Source: Ustilago trichophora (taxonomy: Eukaryota; Basidiomycota; Ustilaginomycetes; Ustilaginales; Ustilaginaceae). From it: 64,000 nt of DNA. Below the pieces are notes generated by a model. It saw only the letters and a list, made by a program, of their open reading frames with translations. It had not been told where the DNA came from and made no database searches. Made by a program: the position numbers and the translations under genes. The stretch's first letter is position 1. Every line of letters begins with the position of its first letter. Of the stretch, positions 11,132 to 23,118 are shown piece by piece. Where the stretch lies: positions 62,001 through 126,000 of the forward strand of contig OOIN01000026.1 in the NCBI GenBank assembly GCA_900323505.1, in the 5' to 3' direction.

Positions 11132-12887
11132 TTACAGATCATCTGTACGCTGCGACCTCTGATGGCTCAACCGAATGTTGATAGCCTCGTTGATGATCCT
11201 ATCCACATCCAGCGGAGGCAACTATCCAACATGCTTCTGGTCTCTGATCTATCCAACTCCTCCAATGAGTCCTTGCAATTCGTTAGGATCGCAATGCATA
11301 CATACAGATGCAGATCCAAAAAGTCCGGTAGCGCAAAGTAGGTATCCCACAATCGCATCAGATCTTCGATCCGTAACTCTCCCGCCAACAGATGCTGCAA
11401 CCAGTTGGTGGCAAACCCAATAATGTCGACTTCCTCCTCTTCAAAGTAAGAGTGCAGTTCCGGTAGGGTGGTGCGGAAGAGCGTCAGGAACGTGGCTACT
11501 TGTCGAGGCAGAGGGTTGCGTGCGCTGTGACGCGACATGAGCGTCATGAGCTTTTCAAAGGCAAAGTACATGCCCGCTTCCACGCGAACACATTGCACGA
11601 AAGGTGCGCAAAGATAGACGAGCGCAGGGTGGAATTCGGCTGCGGTGCCTGAGGACCCGCCAGTGCTGGGGTTGACTTGCGGTCCCCATTCGTACTCGCG
11701 TGGCATGCGCGAGCGCACTGCTTCTTCTACGCTTACCTGGTGGCTGCGGTTGGATACTGCGTTCGAGTGGCCGGCGTTGCTCGAGCTGCTCAGAGAGCCT
11801 GCTCGTGACCGTGAGCGAGAGCTTGTCCCGCTGTTATGACCGTGGCCATATCCGTGACGTGATGAAGATGGAGCAGCCATTGAGGAACTGCTACCATCTG
11901 CGTCGTGCAAGAGCCCATTGCCGTTCCCGCCTTCTCCCGACTTGCTCGAACGGAACGGATCGTCTTCCCACTGCGCTTGCTCCGACTCTCTCTGTTGATT
12001 CGCTCGTCCTCTCGCACCTTCAAGCTGCCTCAAATCGCTGTTCTGGGTTGAACAAGACCCGTTGTTCCATGCTTCTCCATTCCGTTGAGTCCCCGAGGCA
12101 GAGCCTTGCATCGCGAGTGCTGCATCGTTGGCGACCGTCGTCGCAGCGCGTCTTCGGGCAGCTTCCGCAGCAGCACAGCGGTTCATAAAGGCGCAAATGA
12201 TGTTCTCCACGCTGCGACCAAAGCGCTTGAGCTCCAAGGCTGCAGCTGCATCCGGATCATCCGCATCCATCGCAGCAGAAACGCCGCTTTCGCCAATAAT
12301 TCCACCCAGCGCATGAATCCTACCATCATTGACCCTATTCGGCCCCCGATCCAAGCCATTGAGCGTCGTAGTGGCAAGAGAAGTCACGTTTGATCCTGAA
12401 GCCGTTGAATGCGGACCGCCATCTCCCATCAACGAGCCAGACATCGACAAGCTCTGCGTCGATGAGGTCCCCTCCAGTGCATACTCTCTCCCGAGCGACA
12501 CGCCGCTTGCTCCATTTGCTCCCATCCCCGCAGCCGAGAATCCACCTGGTCTGCGCGAGAGCACGCTCCTGCTGCTCCTCATGAGTGTGCGGCCGGGTGC
12601 TGGTCGTGTGCCCAGCCTCTTTTGATAGTATCGCTGGCATTCGCTGCGAACGCGCTTCTCGAGAGCAGGGTCGTGCTTGTCAAGCGCCTCATAGGCGAGG
12701 TACTTGCTGCGGACAGAAGTCATTTCCTGGCCTTGTCATCGCTCAGGACGCCGAGGAGATAGAGCCAGACCTCGCCACGGACTTGCGGTTGCACTCCATG
12801 GCGAGCAAGATCCCGCAGTTTCTGGAGGTCAACGTGCTGCTCGGCGTTGAGCAGCTCGACAAACTCCTCGACTGTAGCTGAGCTCAT
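11132..12887 (-). CDS. TBC (Rab-GAP) domain protein, two frame breaks
   Basis: A TBC-domain protein, about 585 residues after repair. ATG at 12887 opens MSSATVEEFVELL, followed by GVQPQVRGEVWLYLLG, the first TBC motif. A TGA at the end of SDDKARK is avoided by one extra base in the A/G run near 12723-12727, which leads into MTSVRSKYLAYEALD. The middle is a long Ser/Gly/Ala-rich insertion. The C-terminal half of the domain has FEKLMTLM and LRIEDLMRLWDTYFA. Near the end a second missing base (AA 11220-11221) would replace SCLRWMW by SLPPLDVDRIINEAI, ending in RTDDL at the TAA 11132-11134. The usual YxQ glutamine finger is not visible: the equivalent segment reads FHPALVYLCAPF. The IxxDxxR motif is replaced by something like VRSECQR. 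Target GTPase unknown; GAP activity is uncertain. Confidence 0.8.
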
Positions 12888-13466
12888 CCTGTGCGTGCTT
12901 CGGGATTGACGGTAGAGACTTGTAGATCGAACGTGTCGGGTGTAATGTGCTTTCGGAAAGAGCGCCGGGGCGAGAGCTGGCGAGAGCGGAGACCTACGAT
13001 GAGTATCGGTTCGGTCGTCGATGGCAGAATCGCGAGCTGATTAGATCCTGAGCGTTGCTTTTCGTAGCTTCTTGATGGCCACTTCGGCCTCAACAGGCGA
13101 GAGACCGCTTCATGGCCGCTAAGTGCACCTGGCTGATTGACTTGTAAGTGGTGGAACGACGAAAAGAACGGCTTTGAAATGCGCTCAAAACTAGACCCTG
13201 AATTCCGTGTGGAGTCTAAGCGCCTGACCACGTTCAATGCTCGAATTTGAAGACGAGCAATTTCCGACTTCCGCCTATCCTCCACTCATTCTCAGTCTTT
13301 TGACATCGGCAACATAGGTGAAGATGATGGAGGGTGATTGCATCAAATATAGGCTAGAAATACAAGGACAAGTGCAAACCTGGTATAAGCTCTGAGAGCA
13401 GTCTGCGGTCTAAAAGGAAACTCTGTAAAGGAGAGGGAGTGAATACAGGGAAAAAGTTGGCTGGAA
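12888..13466. other. Intergenic between two minus-strand genes
   Basis: Holds the TBC gene promoter and the 3' end of the coiled-coil gene. The open frame at 12884-13285 on the minus strand has no recognisable similarity and is left out. Confidence 0.5.
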
Positions 13467-15933
13467 TCACTTCTGCGGGGTGGTGCTATCGCCGTTCGGG
13501 GCGGTCGAAGCTGCGTTCCACGATGCCCATGAGCGCCAGCCTCCAGCTAAGAGCGAGGAGGAAGACGTATCTGCGGCGTCTGTATCGATCGCAATCTCGC
13601 TACGCACGGGATGGGTACTGTGTTCTGCGGGATTGCTGCTTCGTCTCCTGTCATCTTTGTGACATCGTCACGTTGGACGAAGGTGAAGGCGACATTATGG
13701 TGGTCGAGGTGGAGCGGCTGGCGCTGGGTCGCAGTGCAGAGAAGCTGGGCAGACCGAGTCCGAGAGAGGTGCGTTTGCTGCTATTATTTGATTCACCACT
13801 CGCGCTGCTGTGTCCAGCAATCTTGGCCGCTGACATCTCGTTCAACTTCTGCAGCGCTCGCAGTGCTCCACCACCGCCAGCGCCCGAGTTTGACATCGGG
13901 GTGCCAGACGCTCCCGTCTCGGCACTTCCGATTGCTTGTGGGTTCCAGGTCACACGCTCGGCGCGCAGCTCAGCCAACTGCGAAGAAAGTTGCTGTGCCC
14001 TGTCGCGGTCCGAGAGCGAAAGCGACGCTCTCGGGCTGACTAGATTGGTATACTGCATCGACGAACGACGTGCGGATCTTTCTTGCGTAGATGGAGCATC
14101 AGCGGCTGTTAACATATCAGCGCGTTCCGTAGGCTTCCAAGGCGTGGCGAGGACGCCGTGGATGGCATGCATGCTGCCAGGCGTGGGAGGTGAGGCGGAA
14201 GAGATCGAGTCCTCCATGGCGCTGTCAAAGTAGGATGACTCGGAGGGTGTCTCGGTGCGAGATGACGTCGATGCGGCCGAAGGCATGCCAAGAAGAGCAG
14301 CGAGCGTTGACTCGGCGGCTGTCGAGGTTGCGCCAACATCCGCAGACGCTTTCAGGCTGAGGCTTCTGCTGTAGTTCGGAAGACCCGAAACGTTGCTCAG
14401 CTGCGATCGTGTTGCGGTTTCTGGACGAATGGTCGCATTCGATATGAGAGACGAGGCTGATAATGACGGATCTTGACGGAGCGTGGCCATCAGCGAGGGT
14501 CGCATGGTGAGCCGACTCGATGCTCTAGAGTCCATCGGCCTGCTGATCGATTCGGCTTCCGCAGACGAGAATGCGCTATCCGCAATCACGACATCTGATG
14601 CTGATACAGACGTCGAAGCGGCTCCACCGACGAGTGACGGGGCAGTGAGCATTGATGGACTTGGAACAAATCCAGACGAAGTGGCTCTGGAGGGACCAGC
14701 GAGCTTTGTCATGAGCTTCATAGAACCTGGTGCACGGCTATCGTAGCTAACTGATCGCTTCTTTTGTGGTGTCGAGATGCGACTGCTGACACCAGAGTTG
14801 ACAGCGTTGGAAGGAGTGATAGTGTGACTTGCGTCTTTCTCGCCAGATCTTATGCTGGGAGTGATAAGTGCATCATCATGTTCATGATGGGTCTCCTCTG
14901 CGATGCTCGACTGGACTGCGGTATAGTTGGAGATGGAGAAGGCACGTCTGGTTGCATTGCTGTTTCGATGCTGAGCGGAGACGGCAGGGATGGCGTAGAG
15001 GTAGGCGAAGGAGTCTGCAGCATGCGCTCGAGGCGTTTGGCTGCCGTTTTGCCAATGGTGGCATCTCGATCGAGCGCCTGAACGATACCAGTAGCTGCGG
15101 CATCTCGCACTTCGAGCTCCGCTGCGTCAGCCAAGGTCGTGAGCTGGCTTGTGGAAGAAGCGCCAGACGGGATGCGTGCACCGCTGGCGGAGAAGTGAGC
15201 CTTTGAAGCTCTGCTGAAGTCTTGGAGACAAAGTCGGTCATATCGGTGACGGCTTGGATCTGACGGTGCAAGTGTGCTTCTCGAGCATCCAGGTGCGAAT
15301 CGAGCGCAGCCTCCATGGCGTTGAGCTGAGCAAGCTTGGCTCTGGACGAGAGCGTGTCCAGTACAAGTCGATTTGAGGCTTCGAGAGCTTCCATGGTAGC
15401 TGCCATGAGCCTGTCAATCCTATGCGCCAAGTCATCGTCGTAGGCATCGTCGTCGTCATCGCTCTTCTCTGGACCGAGATCATGTTCATCGTCGTAAATT
15501 GCGCGGCGTTCATCTTCTCGTGTCAAAGCTGCTTTGTAATCTGGCAAATTGACTAGGTGGGAGTATCATCATCGTTGTTCAATGTCAGAGACAGGTCGTT
15601 GAGACTCGATGTGAGACTCTCTGAGGGCGTCAACTGCACTGCTGCGGCATCGTCTAGGTGGTCTACGCAGGTGAGATCGCTGATGCGGCTCTTGCGACGA
15701 TGTGCAAAGGTGTCGACGTAGGTCGAAGTTGTAGAGTCGGCGCGACTACGTATGGTATCGTTCGGATCGTTGGCGAGAGTATGTGTGGACCATCGCATGG
15801 GGCTTTCCTCAAGGGCGGCGGCGCGATCGGCTGGCTTGGCTACAGGCGCGGCCGACTTGAGGGAAGCATTCTGCATCCATTTAGGCGGTAGTCGCGACCG
15901 TGTCTGGCCCGCTGATGCTATCATTGGCGCCAT
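13467..15933 (-). CDS. Uncharacterised coiled-coil protein with Trp-containing C-terminus (five frame breaks)
   Basis: I do not recognise this protein. ATG at 15933 gives MAPMIASAGQTRSRLPPKW. The frame then breaks at five places: about 15556, 15193, 14913, 13655 and 13629. Each needs exactly one extra base next to a 2-3 base run, and together they restore about 823 residues ending STTPQK-stop at 13467-13469. The restored protein has a Ser/Asp-rich start, LVNLPDYKAALTREDERR, an acidic run, then a predicted coiled coil (about RIDRLMAATMEAL to SKTSAELQRLT). Next come ADAAELEVRDAAATGIVQAL and a long Ser/Thr-rich middle with LRAERVTWNPQAIG, and finally LLAGGWRSWASWNAAS near the C-terminus. No signal peptide or membrane segment. 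Five breaks in one gene are also compatible with a pseudogene, but the clean restoration of frame argues against long decay. Confidence 0.6.
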
Positions 15934-16256
15934 GGCTACCAAGACCTGCAGCTCTGGTGCAGCAGGCTTGTGAAGCTTTCAAAAATTGATGTGTGCGCTA
16001 TGAGGATGTGTTGGTAAACATCATTGTGTCGATGCGAAGCGGCTGTAGTGTCAGTTGTTTGTCGTTTTGGTGAGATATGTGAAACTGGTCGTGCGGAGTC
16101 AAGATGCGCCGTAGGGCTTGCTACAGCAAGGCAACGTGTGAGTGGCTGTGGTCGGTGTCTGGACGATGTGTGGGTTGATATGACGAACGGGAAGGAGTGT
16201 TTGCTGCGGATAGAAATGCAAGGGCTAAAAGGGACGACTTGTTCCGTTTGATGCTG

Positions 16257-16287
<31 letters not shown>

Positions 16288-17263
16288 AAATAGCATTCCG
16301 GTGTTTGGCACACAAGATGCAGCAATCAACAGCAGTAAACAGGAACAGCAGGTACTATGAGGACCCTGGCTGCCAGAATTCCACTCTCCAAAAAATTAGT
16401 AAATTTCAAACAAGAAAGCTCAGCACCGAGCCAGGCAAACGGCCACGCACCACACACTCACAGCACAGTCACAGTACTGGTTCGGCCCCTTTCCCGAGCG
16501 TGATGACCAAAAGTGGAGTTGTCTGTGTGTTGTGTGTTTTGGTTTTGTTTCGACTTGATTTTCCCAGAGTAGTTGCGAACCCGCAGTGGTCTCGAGTACC
16601 GGCTCTCCTTTGTGTCCCCTTGTCCTAGAGACGGCATTCACCCTCCCTTGGATACAGCAGCTTCGGCCACCATCCGAGTGATGACATCGGATCTCATCTT
16701 GTCTCGATCATTGTCATCAAAGCTCAGAGTGATGTGGAGTTTGAGGAGCAATGTGTTTGATCCTCTCTCCCACGATTGCCAAAATCGGAAAGAGCCCCTG
16801 AGCGGTGGGAATTCGAACTGTGCGGGACTGCCGATCGGATGGCCCGATGGACTGCGCTTTCGACTTTCGCCTTGCCTGATTTAGCAATGTTTAGGGCCTT
16901 GGGCACACGGACCCTCAAGATCGGCAGAGAGTCCTCAGATATGAAGTCTCGAAATGAAGTGTTGGCCATCAAGCACTGCCATCAACGTCATGCTGCCACT
17001 TCAATACCGTACACAGTCTCGGATCGTATCTTGAGACATTGTATGTCATTGCAACGTAAAACCCAGGAGACACCATTCCAATGGTGAGATAGTACATGTA
17101 CACGCGATCGACCTAGTTCAACATCCACCATGAGCCGAGAGCTGCATGCCGGCGCTGACTACGGTTCATATCGGTGAGATTCATCAACATGAAGATAACG
17201 TGGTATAAAGAGCATAACAGATAAGAAGAAGAAGCAGGAGAAGAACGAGCAAGCCCTAATGCC
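15934..17263. other. Intergenic, upstream of the coiled-coil gene and downstream of the MFS gene
   Basis: About 1.3 kb. It includes a CAG-rich repeat at 16258-16287, probably in the 5' flank of the coiled-coil gene. The open frames here are short and compositionally biased. I see no gene or tRNA. Confidence 0.5.
16258..16287. repeat. CAG trinucleotide repeat
   Basis: About ten CAG units with one CAA interruption in non-coding DNA, roughly 330 bp upstream of the coiled-coil gene start. Confidence 0.9.
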
Positions 17264-18781
17264 TTAGATGGTGTAGGTGAAGCCAGGGCGGTCGTCGACC
17301 ACCTTGCGTCCGGCGCGGATCTTCTTGTTGGCGCTGTAGAAGTACAGGGTGAAGCCGATACCGCAGAGCACGTTGAAGGCCTGGCAAGCGAGGGTGGCGT
17401 AGAGACCCTTGCGGTACAGAGGAGCATCCTTCTCGTTGTAGGCGAGCGAGGCAAAGATACCACCGATACCACCGAACATGATAACGATGACCGAGGTGAA
17501 CGACTTCTTACTCTGACCAGCAACGTTGTTCTGCGAGAAGTTGAGGACGAAGGGAATGTTGGCGTTGGCACCCCAGACACCTAGGAAACAGCCGGCAAGC
17601 TGAACGTTGCGCTGCTTGGTGGCGAAGAGCATACCGAGACCAGCCATGGTCAAGATGCACTGACCTACGAGGATGGGCATTCGGATGTAGAATCGGTCGG
17701 CAACGACAGCAGTGGCGAAGGCACCGACCATGGCAACACAATAAGGAGCAGCACCAAGGAGGAAAGAGTCCTTGACCGTGTATCCGAGGCCTCTGAGAAT
17801 GACGGGAAGGAAGTAGGCGAACGCATAGGTAGGCATGGTCGTGCACATGAACATGAGACCGTACAACCAGACCTTGATATCAGTGGCGTACTTGGCGGCT
17901 TTCTTCCAGGTAAGAGCGTCGGGCTTGGCATCGGCACGGTCGCGCTGGATACGGGTCAGGATCATGTCGCGTTCGGCGATGGTGAGGAATCCCTTCTCGG
18001 CAGCCTTGTCGGGGAAGTCGAGGATGATAAAGTAAGCGATCAGAGCGAGCACAACGGTGAGCAAGCCTTCAATGATGAAGATCCATCGCCATCCCCTGAA
18101 CTTGCGATCAGAGACCTTGATAAGCGACATGCCGTAAGCGATAATGTTGGAGAAACCAGAGACACCGACCGAGATGAGGTAGAAGGCCGACATGCGCACC
18201 TGCGACTCCCTGCGAACATACCATGTCGAGATGAGCCAGACGCACGCGGGGAAGAATCCAGCCTCAAAGGCACCGATGAGAGCACGAGTGATGGTGAGGG
18301 TCTGCCACGACTTGACGAAACCTTGACCGATCATGACCACACCCCAACAGAAGGCGATAAACGAGAGCTGCTTGGCGGCACCAATCTTGCGGAGGAGCAA
18401 GTTGGAGGGCATCTCGAACAGGATGTAGGGGACGAAGAACATGAGGAGGGGGATACTGTAATTGGTACCAGCGGTGAGCTTGAGCTCGACACCGGCACCA
18501 GCGATACGGGCGGCTGAAAGGTTGGTTCGGTCAATCAGAGCGATCGAGTAGAGAGCACCAAGAATGGGAAGCAGGCGCCTGTCGATCTTTCTTCGCACTC
18601 GCTTGACCTCGGCGGCGTCAAAGCCCGAGTCAATGTCTTCTGTGATCTGGTTGGCCTCGGCATCGTGCGAGACTTGGGTGTCTTTGGTGAGCACGCCAGT
18701 CTGAATGGGGTAGCCGATGGGCTCCTTCTCGTCAGAGTGAAGGGAGCCCGAGCGGTCGCGCTCCTGGGTTGGAAGCGACAT
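17264..18781 (-). CDS. MFS transporter, anion:cation symporter (Dal5/allantoate permease-like) family
   Basis: A plasma-membrane permease of 505 residues in one uninterrupted frame starting at the ATG of MSLPTQERD. About 85 hydrophilic residues precede DRRLLPILGALYSIALIDRTNL, the typical first helix of fungal ACS-family transporters, where the DRTN motif is characteristic. Further on are a STWYVRRESQVRMSAFY loop and an RGWRWIFIIEG segment, both standard for Dal5/Tna1/Seo1-like permeases. About twelve hydrophobic segments can be counted, and the protein ends in a short hydrophilic tail. Substrates in this family are organic anions such as allantoate, nicotinate, pantothenate or dipeptides; the substrate here cannot be told from sequence. 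A pyrimidine-rich stretch lies just upstream of the ATG on the coding strand. It borders the gene-poor island. Confidence 0.93.
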   Translation of the reverse strand: MSLPTQERDRSGSLHSDEKEPIGYPIQTGVLTKDTQVSHDAEANQITEDIDSGFDAAEVKRVRRKIDRRLLPILGALYSIALIDRTNLSAARIAGAGVELKLTAGTNYSIPLLMFFVPYILFEMPSNLLLRKIGAAKQLSFIAFCWGVVMIGQGFVKSWQTLTITRALIGAFEAGFFPACVWLISTWYVRRESQVRMSAFYLISVGVSGFSNIIAYGMSLIKVSDRKFRGWRWIFIIEGLLTVVLALIAYFIILDFPDKAAEKGFLTIAERDMILTRIQRDRADAKPDALTWKKAAKYATDIKVWLYGLMFMCTTMPTYAFAYFLPVILRGLGYTVKDSFLLGAAPYCVAMVGAFATAVVADRFYIRMPILVGQCILTMAGLGMLFATKQRNVQLAGCFLGVWGANANIPFVLNFSQNNVAGQSKKSFTSVIVIMFGGIGGIFASLAYNEKDAPLYRKGLYATLACQAFNVLCGIGFTLYFYSANKKIRAGRKVVDDRPGFTYTI

Positions 18782-19388
18782 CTTGGATTGTGTAGATGAT
18801 CTGTTGTGGGAAAAGGAAGGTGGCGAAGGTGGAGAGTGTGAAGTGATCCGAACCAGCTGAGGAGAGGAGAGTCTTGACGGAGCGGTCTCTCTGGTTGAAG
18901 GGTCTTGGGAAGGGTGAGGAAAGGTGGGAGGATGGGATAAAGAACGGAGAGATGCGACCTTCTTATATCTATGTGCAAGATTGGACGGACGGACGGACGC
19001 ATGGACGAATGATCAGGCACCAACAGCATGGCCAAGCAAATGCATCTCCACTGGTTCGGGGGGGCACAACCGCCCGCGGGGGAGTCAGAGTGTACAGGAG
19101 CAAAAGCTTCTGCCTAGGCACGGCGCTTGAGCTGATGACACGATTGCGTTGCGGTGCGGGGTGCATGACTTGGACGCTGCTCCGACTGAGCTTACGGACT
19201 AGACCGCGATCGACCAAGGAGCTGCTGCTCAACGTCGCGGACGAGATACCGCGCCTAGGTCGCAAACAAAGAAAGAAAAGAAAAGAAAAAAGTATTCCGG
19301 GTCAAGCGGAATAGAGGTACCTTACTCTTCACGACGTACAACGAGTCTGCGGCAAATGCAGGATACTTTGGGTGACACTGTAGCACAG

Positions 19389-19415
19389 GGAGAGGGAGAG
19401 AGAGAGAGAGAGAGT
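19389..19415. repeat. GA dinucleotide repeat
   Basis: A GGGA/GA run in intergenic DNA upstream of the MFS transporter gene. Confidence 0.9.
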
Positions 19416-19815
19416 TGCCTCTCTCAAGCAAAGAAACTCCGACGAGTACGAGGGTGGTGTTTCTATTGACGGCAAGTGGAGCTCATCGAGCCGGTGCTTT
19501 GCCCTTGGGCCTAGGAGCATTGGAAAAGCCACTAGAAGACTGGCCATGTGTTGGTCGCGTGGAGTCAACCACATCCGGCTAGAATCTGATCGACTACCGA
19601 GAACGACAAGGTAGAGTCGAAAAGTGCAATGGCAAGGTATGCCAAGCCCTTTGGGAACACTCACCGCAGCAGATATCGTCTTGCCAGATTCGGGAAAGCC
19701 AAACGAGGCAGTGAGCGAGGTCATGTGGGGAGAGAAACCTGCCTCTGCGCGCCCCCTGGCACCGGCGCAAAACCAAGACAATAGTGGATCACAGCGAGCT
19801 GCAGCTGTGTGCAGA

Positions 19816-19835
19816 ACAGTACAGTACTGTACTGT
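19816..19835. repeat. Perfect 20-bp ACAGT/ACTGT palindrome
   Basis: Two ACAGT units are followed by two ACTGT units, so the site equals its own reverse complement. It lies about 1 kb upstream of the MFS gene start. Confidence 0.95.
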
Positions 19836-22524
19836 CTGTAAAAGCGAAGCAGGCGTTTGCAGAAATGGACACACTGCATGCAGTGCAGCAAACTACAGGC
19901 CAAGCAGATCAACAAAAAGTTGGGAAAGAGGCTTGAGAGCCTGGACCTCTCTGAGGAAAGCCCCCCCAAAGTTAGAACTGTTTGGCTCAGAGTCAGGCAC
20001 AGGAGGAGTGTTGGGGTGAGATCTTTTTCCCATTGTGCGACAGAACTGCTCTTGTACGTCCTTGTCAGCGCCAAGACTTTGGTTTTTTGTAGGACATGAG
20101 GAAATCCCTGTGTAAACTCTGCATGGGCGCGCATTTCCCTTGTCTTCGGATTACCCCACTCGACAAGATTTTGCCTCGTGGCGATTTTCCGAGCCCGAAA
20201 TGCAAGTCGTGACACTCCGCTTCTTCAAGGCACCACGACACTCTCGACACTCTCCATATGTTCCATATGTGGAACCTTGCCAAGAATAGGTGCTGCACAA
20301 CACGAGCAGGATCGGGACCGGTCTCCTCGTCTCTCTCTCTCCACCCTTTCCCTTTGCTGGCTCGCTTCAACCATTCCATTATTGTTGATGGGCTCAGCGC
20401 CACAACGAGGCGCAGTCGCTGTGGACCAACGATTCATTTCAATAGCTCAAAGTGGAATTCAGCATCAACGCTACGCGACATGATGGCTTTTGATGCGCGA
20501 ATGCGCGCTTCCTCTCCCTGCTTGTTGCCACAGATTGGATTCTGGAAAGCGACACGATGACAGTGAAGATTGCATCTCCCTCAGCTTCACAGCGGAGTTC
20601 TTGGCAGCAACAACGGTGCATCAAGTTATCATTCCCGTCATCACCGCACAGTGTGACGGGCAAACATCGACTAGACCTCCCATCGTTGAGCTTACCCCGC
20701 ACTTCATCGCAAATCGTTCGTGCATCTTTTGCTCGGAGAGGAGCGTTCCTTCTTCTGAGAAGTGAATTCGGTGCCGGGGGGGATGGATTCAAGCACCACC
20801 CGCCCTCCTTGGCGTTAGGCGGTGATCAATTCAGAGCCAGCTCACCATCTATGATCTACACCACTCGGGTTTGGCCAAGCGCTTTCAATGTACACGGTGA
20901 GACGCTATTTTGCGTCCTGAGCCAGGCGAGACCAGCCTCCCCATTGTTGTTAAAGCAAGTGTGGGGAAAGTCTCGACGGATATCGGGACCTTATGCGTGT
21001 CTGCGTGGTGTAATGTAGTCAAAAGTGTGGCGCTGCACCATCGTCGTTGACTTGGCCTTGAGTGACCAAATCGGTGACACATTCTAATGAGATGCCTGTC
21101 GCGACGCTCAGGGCTGGGACGACAAAGTGGTACAGATGGACACCTGTGCGGGGTAGACAAGTTTGGCGAGTCACCGTCAAAACTTGTCTTTTCCCAATTG
21201 CTTTACCCGAGCGGGCGTGCACCTTTTGGGATTTATGCAGCCCCTGCCCATCCACATTATGCTCCTGCACATCGTGTCCATGCACAGAGGCCGCTGCTAC
21301 CAGAGCTCGCTTCTGCCATACAAGATAACAATAGATCCGACCGCGTGTGAGGGGGCAGCAAACCGACTTGAACATTTGCGATTCCTTCACGTGAGGCGAG
21401 AAGGACAGTACGAAGACGATGGGCCAGCAGCACACCACGGCAGAGGTTGTGTCTTGCTCGCATCTCATTGGTCCACTCAAGAAAGGTGGCTAGAACCCCG
21501 CAGACCTTCCCCGCAATTTCAGTGTGCAGAGCAGCAAAGGACGCCTCGTAACAAGGTGTTTGCGCATTCCCGGCCATGACACTCTGTGATGCGTTCGAAA
21601 TCAGCTCACCTTGACCCTATTTTGGTTGCCGTATGTTGCGATCCCAAGCTGTTGTGAAGAAGGTGTCTGCTGCTTCGCCAAGACACCTTCAGGCACCAGT
21701 CTAGTCCGGAATAATTGGTTCCCCCGCCATCGAGGTAACTTTACCCTCGAGCTCCTCGCAATGTTTGTCTCGCTGCACCTTTCTCCACACTTCGGAGGAG
21801 TAGGAGGGATCGAAAGTCCAATCGCACTCCGACATGATTAGCGTCGGGCGGAGAAGAGGGAGGAGTTGGGAGCTGAGTTCTACCCCGAGCCCTTTTTTTC
21901 TCTTCTGTTCTGTGTTCAGTTGTAGCAGCTCCGACTTGCCTCTCCTCACTCCCTCCTCTCGCTTACGCACGCGCTTCTTGGCAGTGTTTCTTTGCTCCTT
22001 CCTACATTCATGCTGGCTTCCATCCCTTTAGCTGAGCTCGATTGCTTTTCAATGAACGCAACAACAAACCCGCCTGAGCCTCCGGCTTCTTTGTTGAACC
22101 GGCCGCACGAACCGGTAGCCGAAGCATCTAGCTCGATTTCGCATCCCATTCCACGTGTGTGTTTGTCCATAACGCGGTAAGGCGGTGGAATCGAGAGATC
22201 TGCATCGGCCAACTGATGGACGCCCATTTGATCTGATACTGCAGGGTTCAGACCGCTGGCTCATCTTGCCATACTTTCCCGACAATCGCTTTGCTTCTCC
22301 GGTTATCAAGAGTGTCGCTACCCCGGATTCATTCGTACGCACACAGATCGCGCACATCTGGAGCCCCACATTTCGTCCTTCATTGCGGTACAAATGGGCT
22401 GACACTCGTGCATTTCATGCATACGTGACAGGTACATGACATACTGTATTCCTTTATCAACTTGATTCGGGAATGTGGGGAAAGGAGATAACGTTGAAGC
22501 AATGCTAGTGATTTTGGTTGCCTC

Positions 22525-23118
22525 TCAGGACGGAGTGCAGGTGGGTTCCGTGTCAAAGAAGAGGTTCAATTCTGGAAAGCTTCGCGTGTCGGAGAATTCG
22601 CTGAGGACCGTCCTGTTGATCATCTCCATGAAGGTTTGCGGAGCATTCGCAATCAACTGATCGCGCGTATGGGAAGGGAGTCTAGAGCTGAATGGAAGCA
22701 AGAGCTTCGACAAGTCATCGTTGGGTCGGCGCACACGATATCTTTCCCATTGCTCCAGATAGTCTCGTACGCTTTCGCACGAGGTCTTCTGTCCAAAACT
22801 CGGTAATAACGATGATTCGAAGGGTCCGAAGCGATACCGCATTTTAATTGCGCTTTCGAAGTTGTCCCACGAAATGGAGTTGGCGGCATCGTACGGCAGC
22901 GCAAAGAGATAATACCAAATGGCTGCACCGTCCTCGAGGTACATGCTCGCGGCGTAGACCCATTTGTCGCGATCCAGGTTGATCAGCTTGAAATACTGTT
23001 TCATCCGTAGGAGCCAGACGACGATTTCCTCTGAAGGCGTGCCATGAAACGTCTTCAGGTCAGGAAGAAAAGAGAGTTTGGTGAAGGCAGCCCTATCTTG
23101 AGGCGACTGTGCGGACAT
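22525..23118 (-). mobile_element. Orphan retrotransposon Gag-like fragment (Ty3/gypsy type)
   Basis: An open frame of about 197 codons from the ATG at 23118 (MSAQSPQDRAAFTKLSF). It has the layout of a Retrotrans_gag capsid domain: FHGTPSEEIVVWLLRMKQYF, then MYLEDGAAIWYYLFALP, then SWDNFESAIKMRYRFGP, then VRDYLEQWERYR. These correspond to the W..A..YL..AA..W and FE..F..RF landmarks of Ty3/gypsy Gag. There is no zinc knuckle, and no protease, reverse transcriptase or integrase sequence is recognisable nearby, so this is not a complete element. It could be a relic or a captured gag-derived gene. No flanking LTRs were identified by eye. Confidence 0.65.

Larger units (their letters stand above)
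18782..22524. other. Gene-poor region upstream of the MFS gene
   Basis: About 3.7 kb with no convincing gene. It contains a GA repeat (19389-19415) and a 20-bp ACAGT/ACTGT palindrome (19816-19835). Open frames up to about 180 codons occur but show biased composition and no recognisable family. Degraded transposon DNA is possible but not demonstrated. Confidence 0.45.

Noticed and set aside
13439..14233. 264-codon open frame on the plus strand
   Set aside because: It is antisense to the coiled-coil gene, whose restored frame explains the sequence better.
16780..16870. Possible tRNA on the minus strand suggested by a TTCGAATTCC-like word
   Set aside because: No pairing T stem or acceptor stem can be formed.
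19329..19874. Minus-strand frame containing a P-loop-like FGFPESGKT
   Set aside because: An isolated match to a short motif without any other NTPase element, in repeat-rich non-coding DNA.
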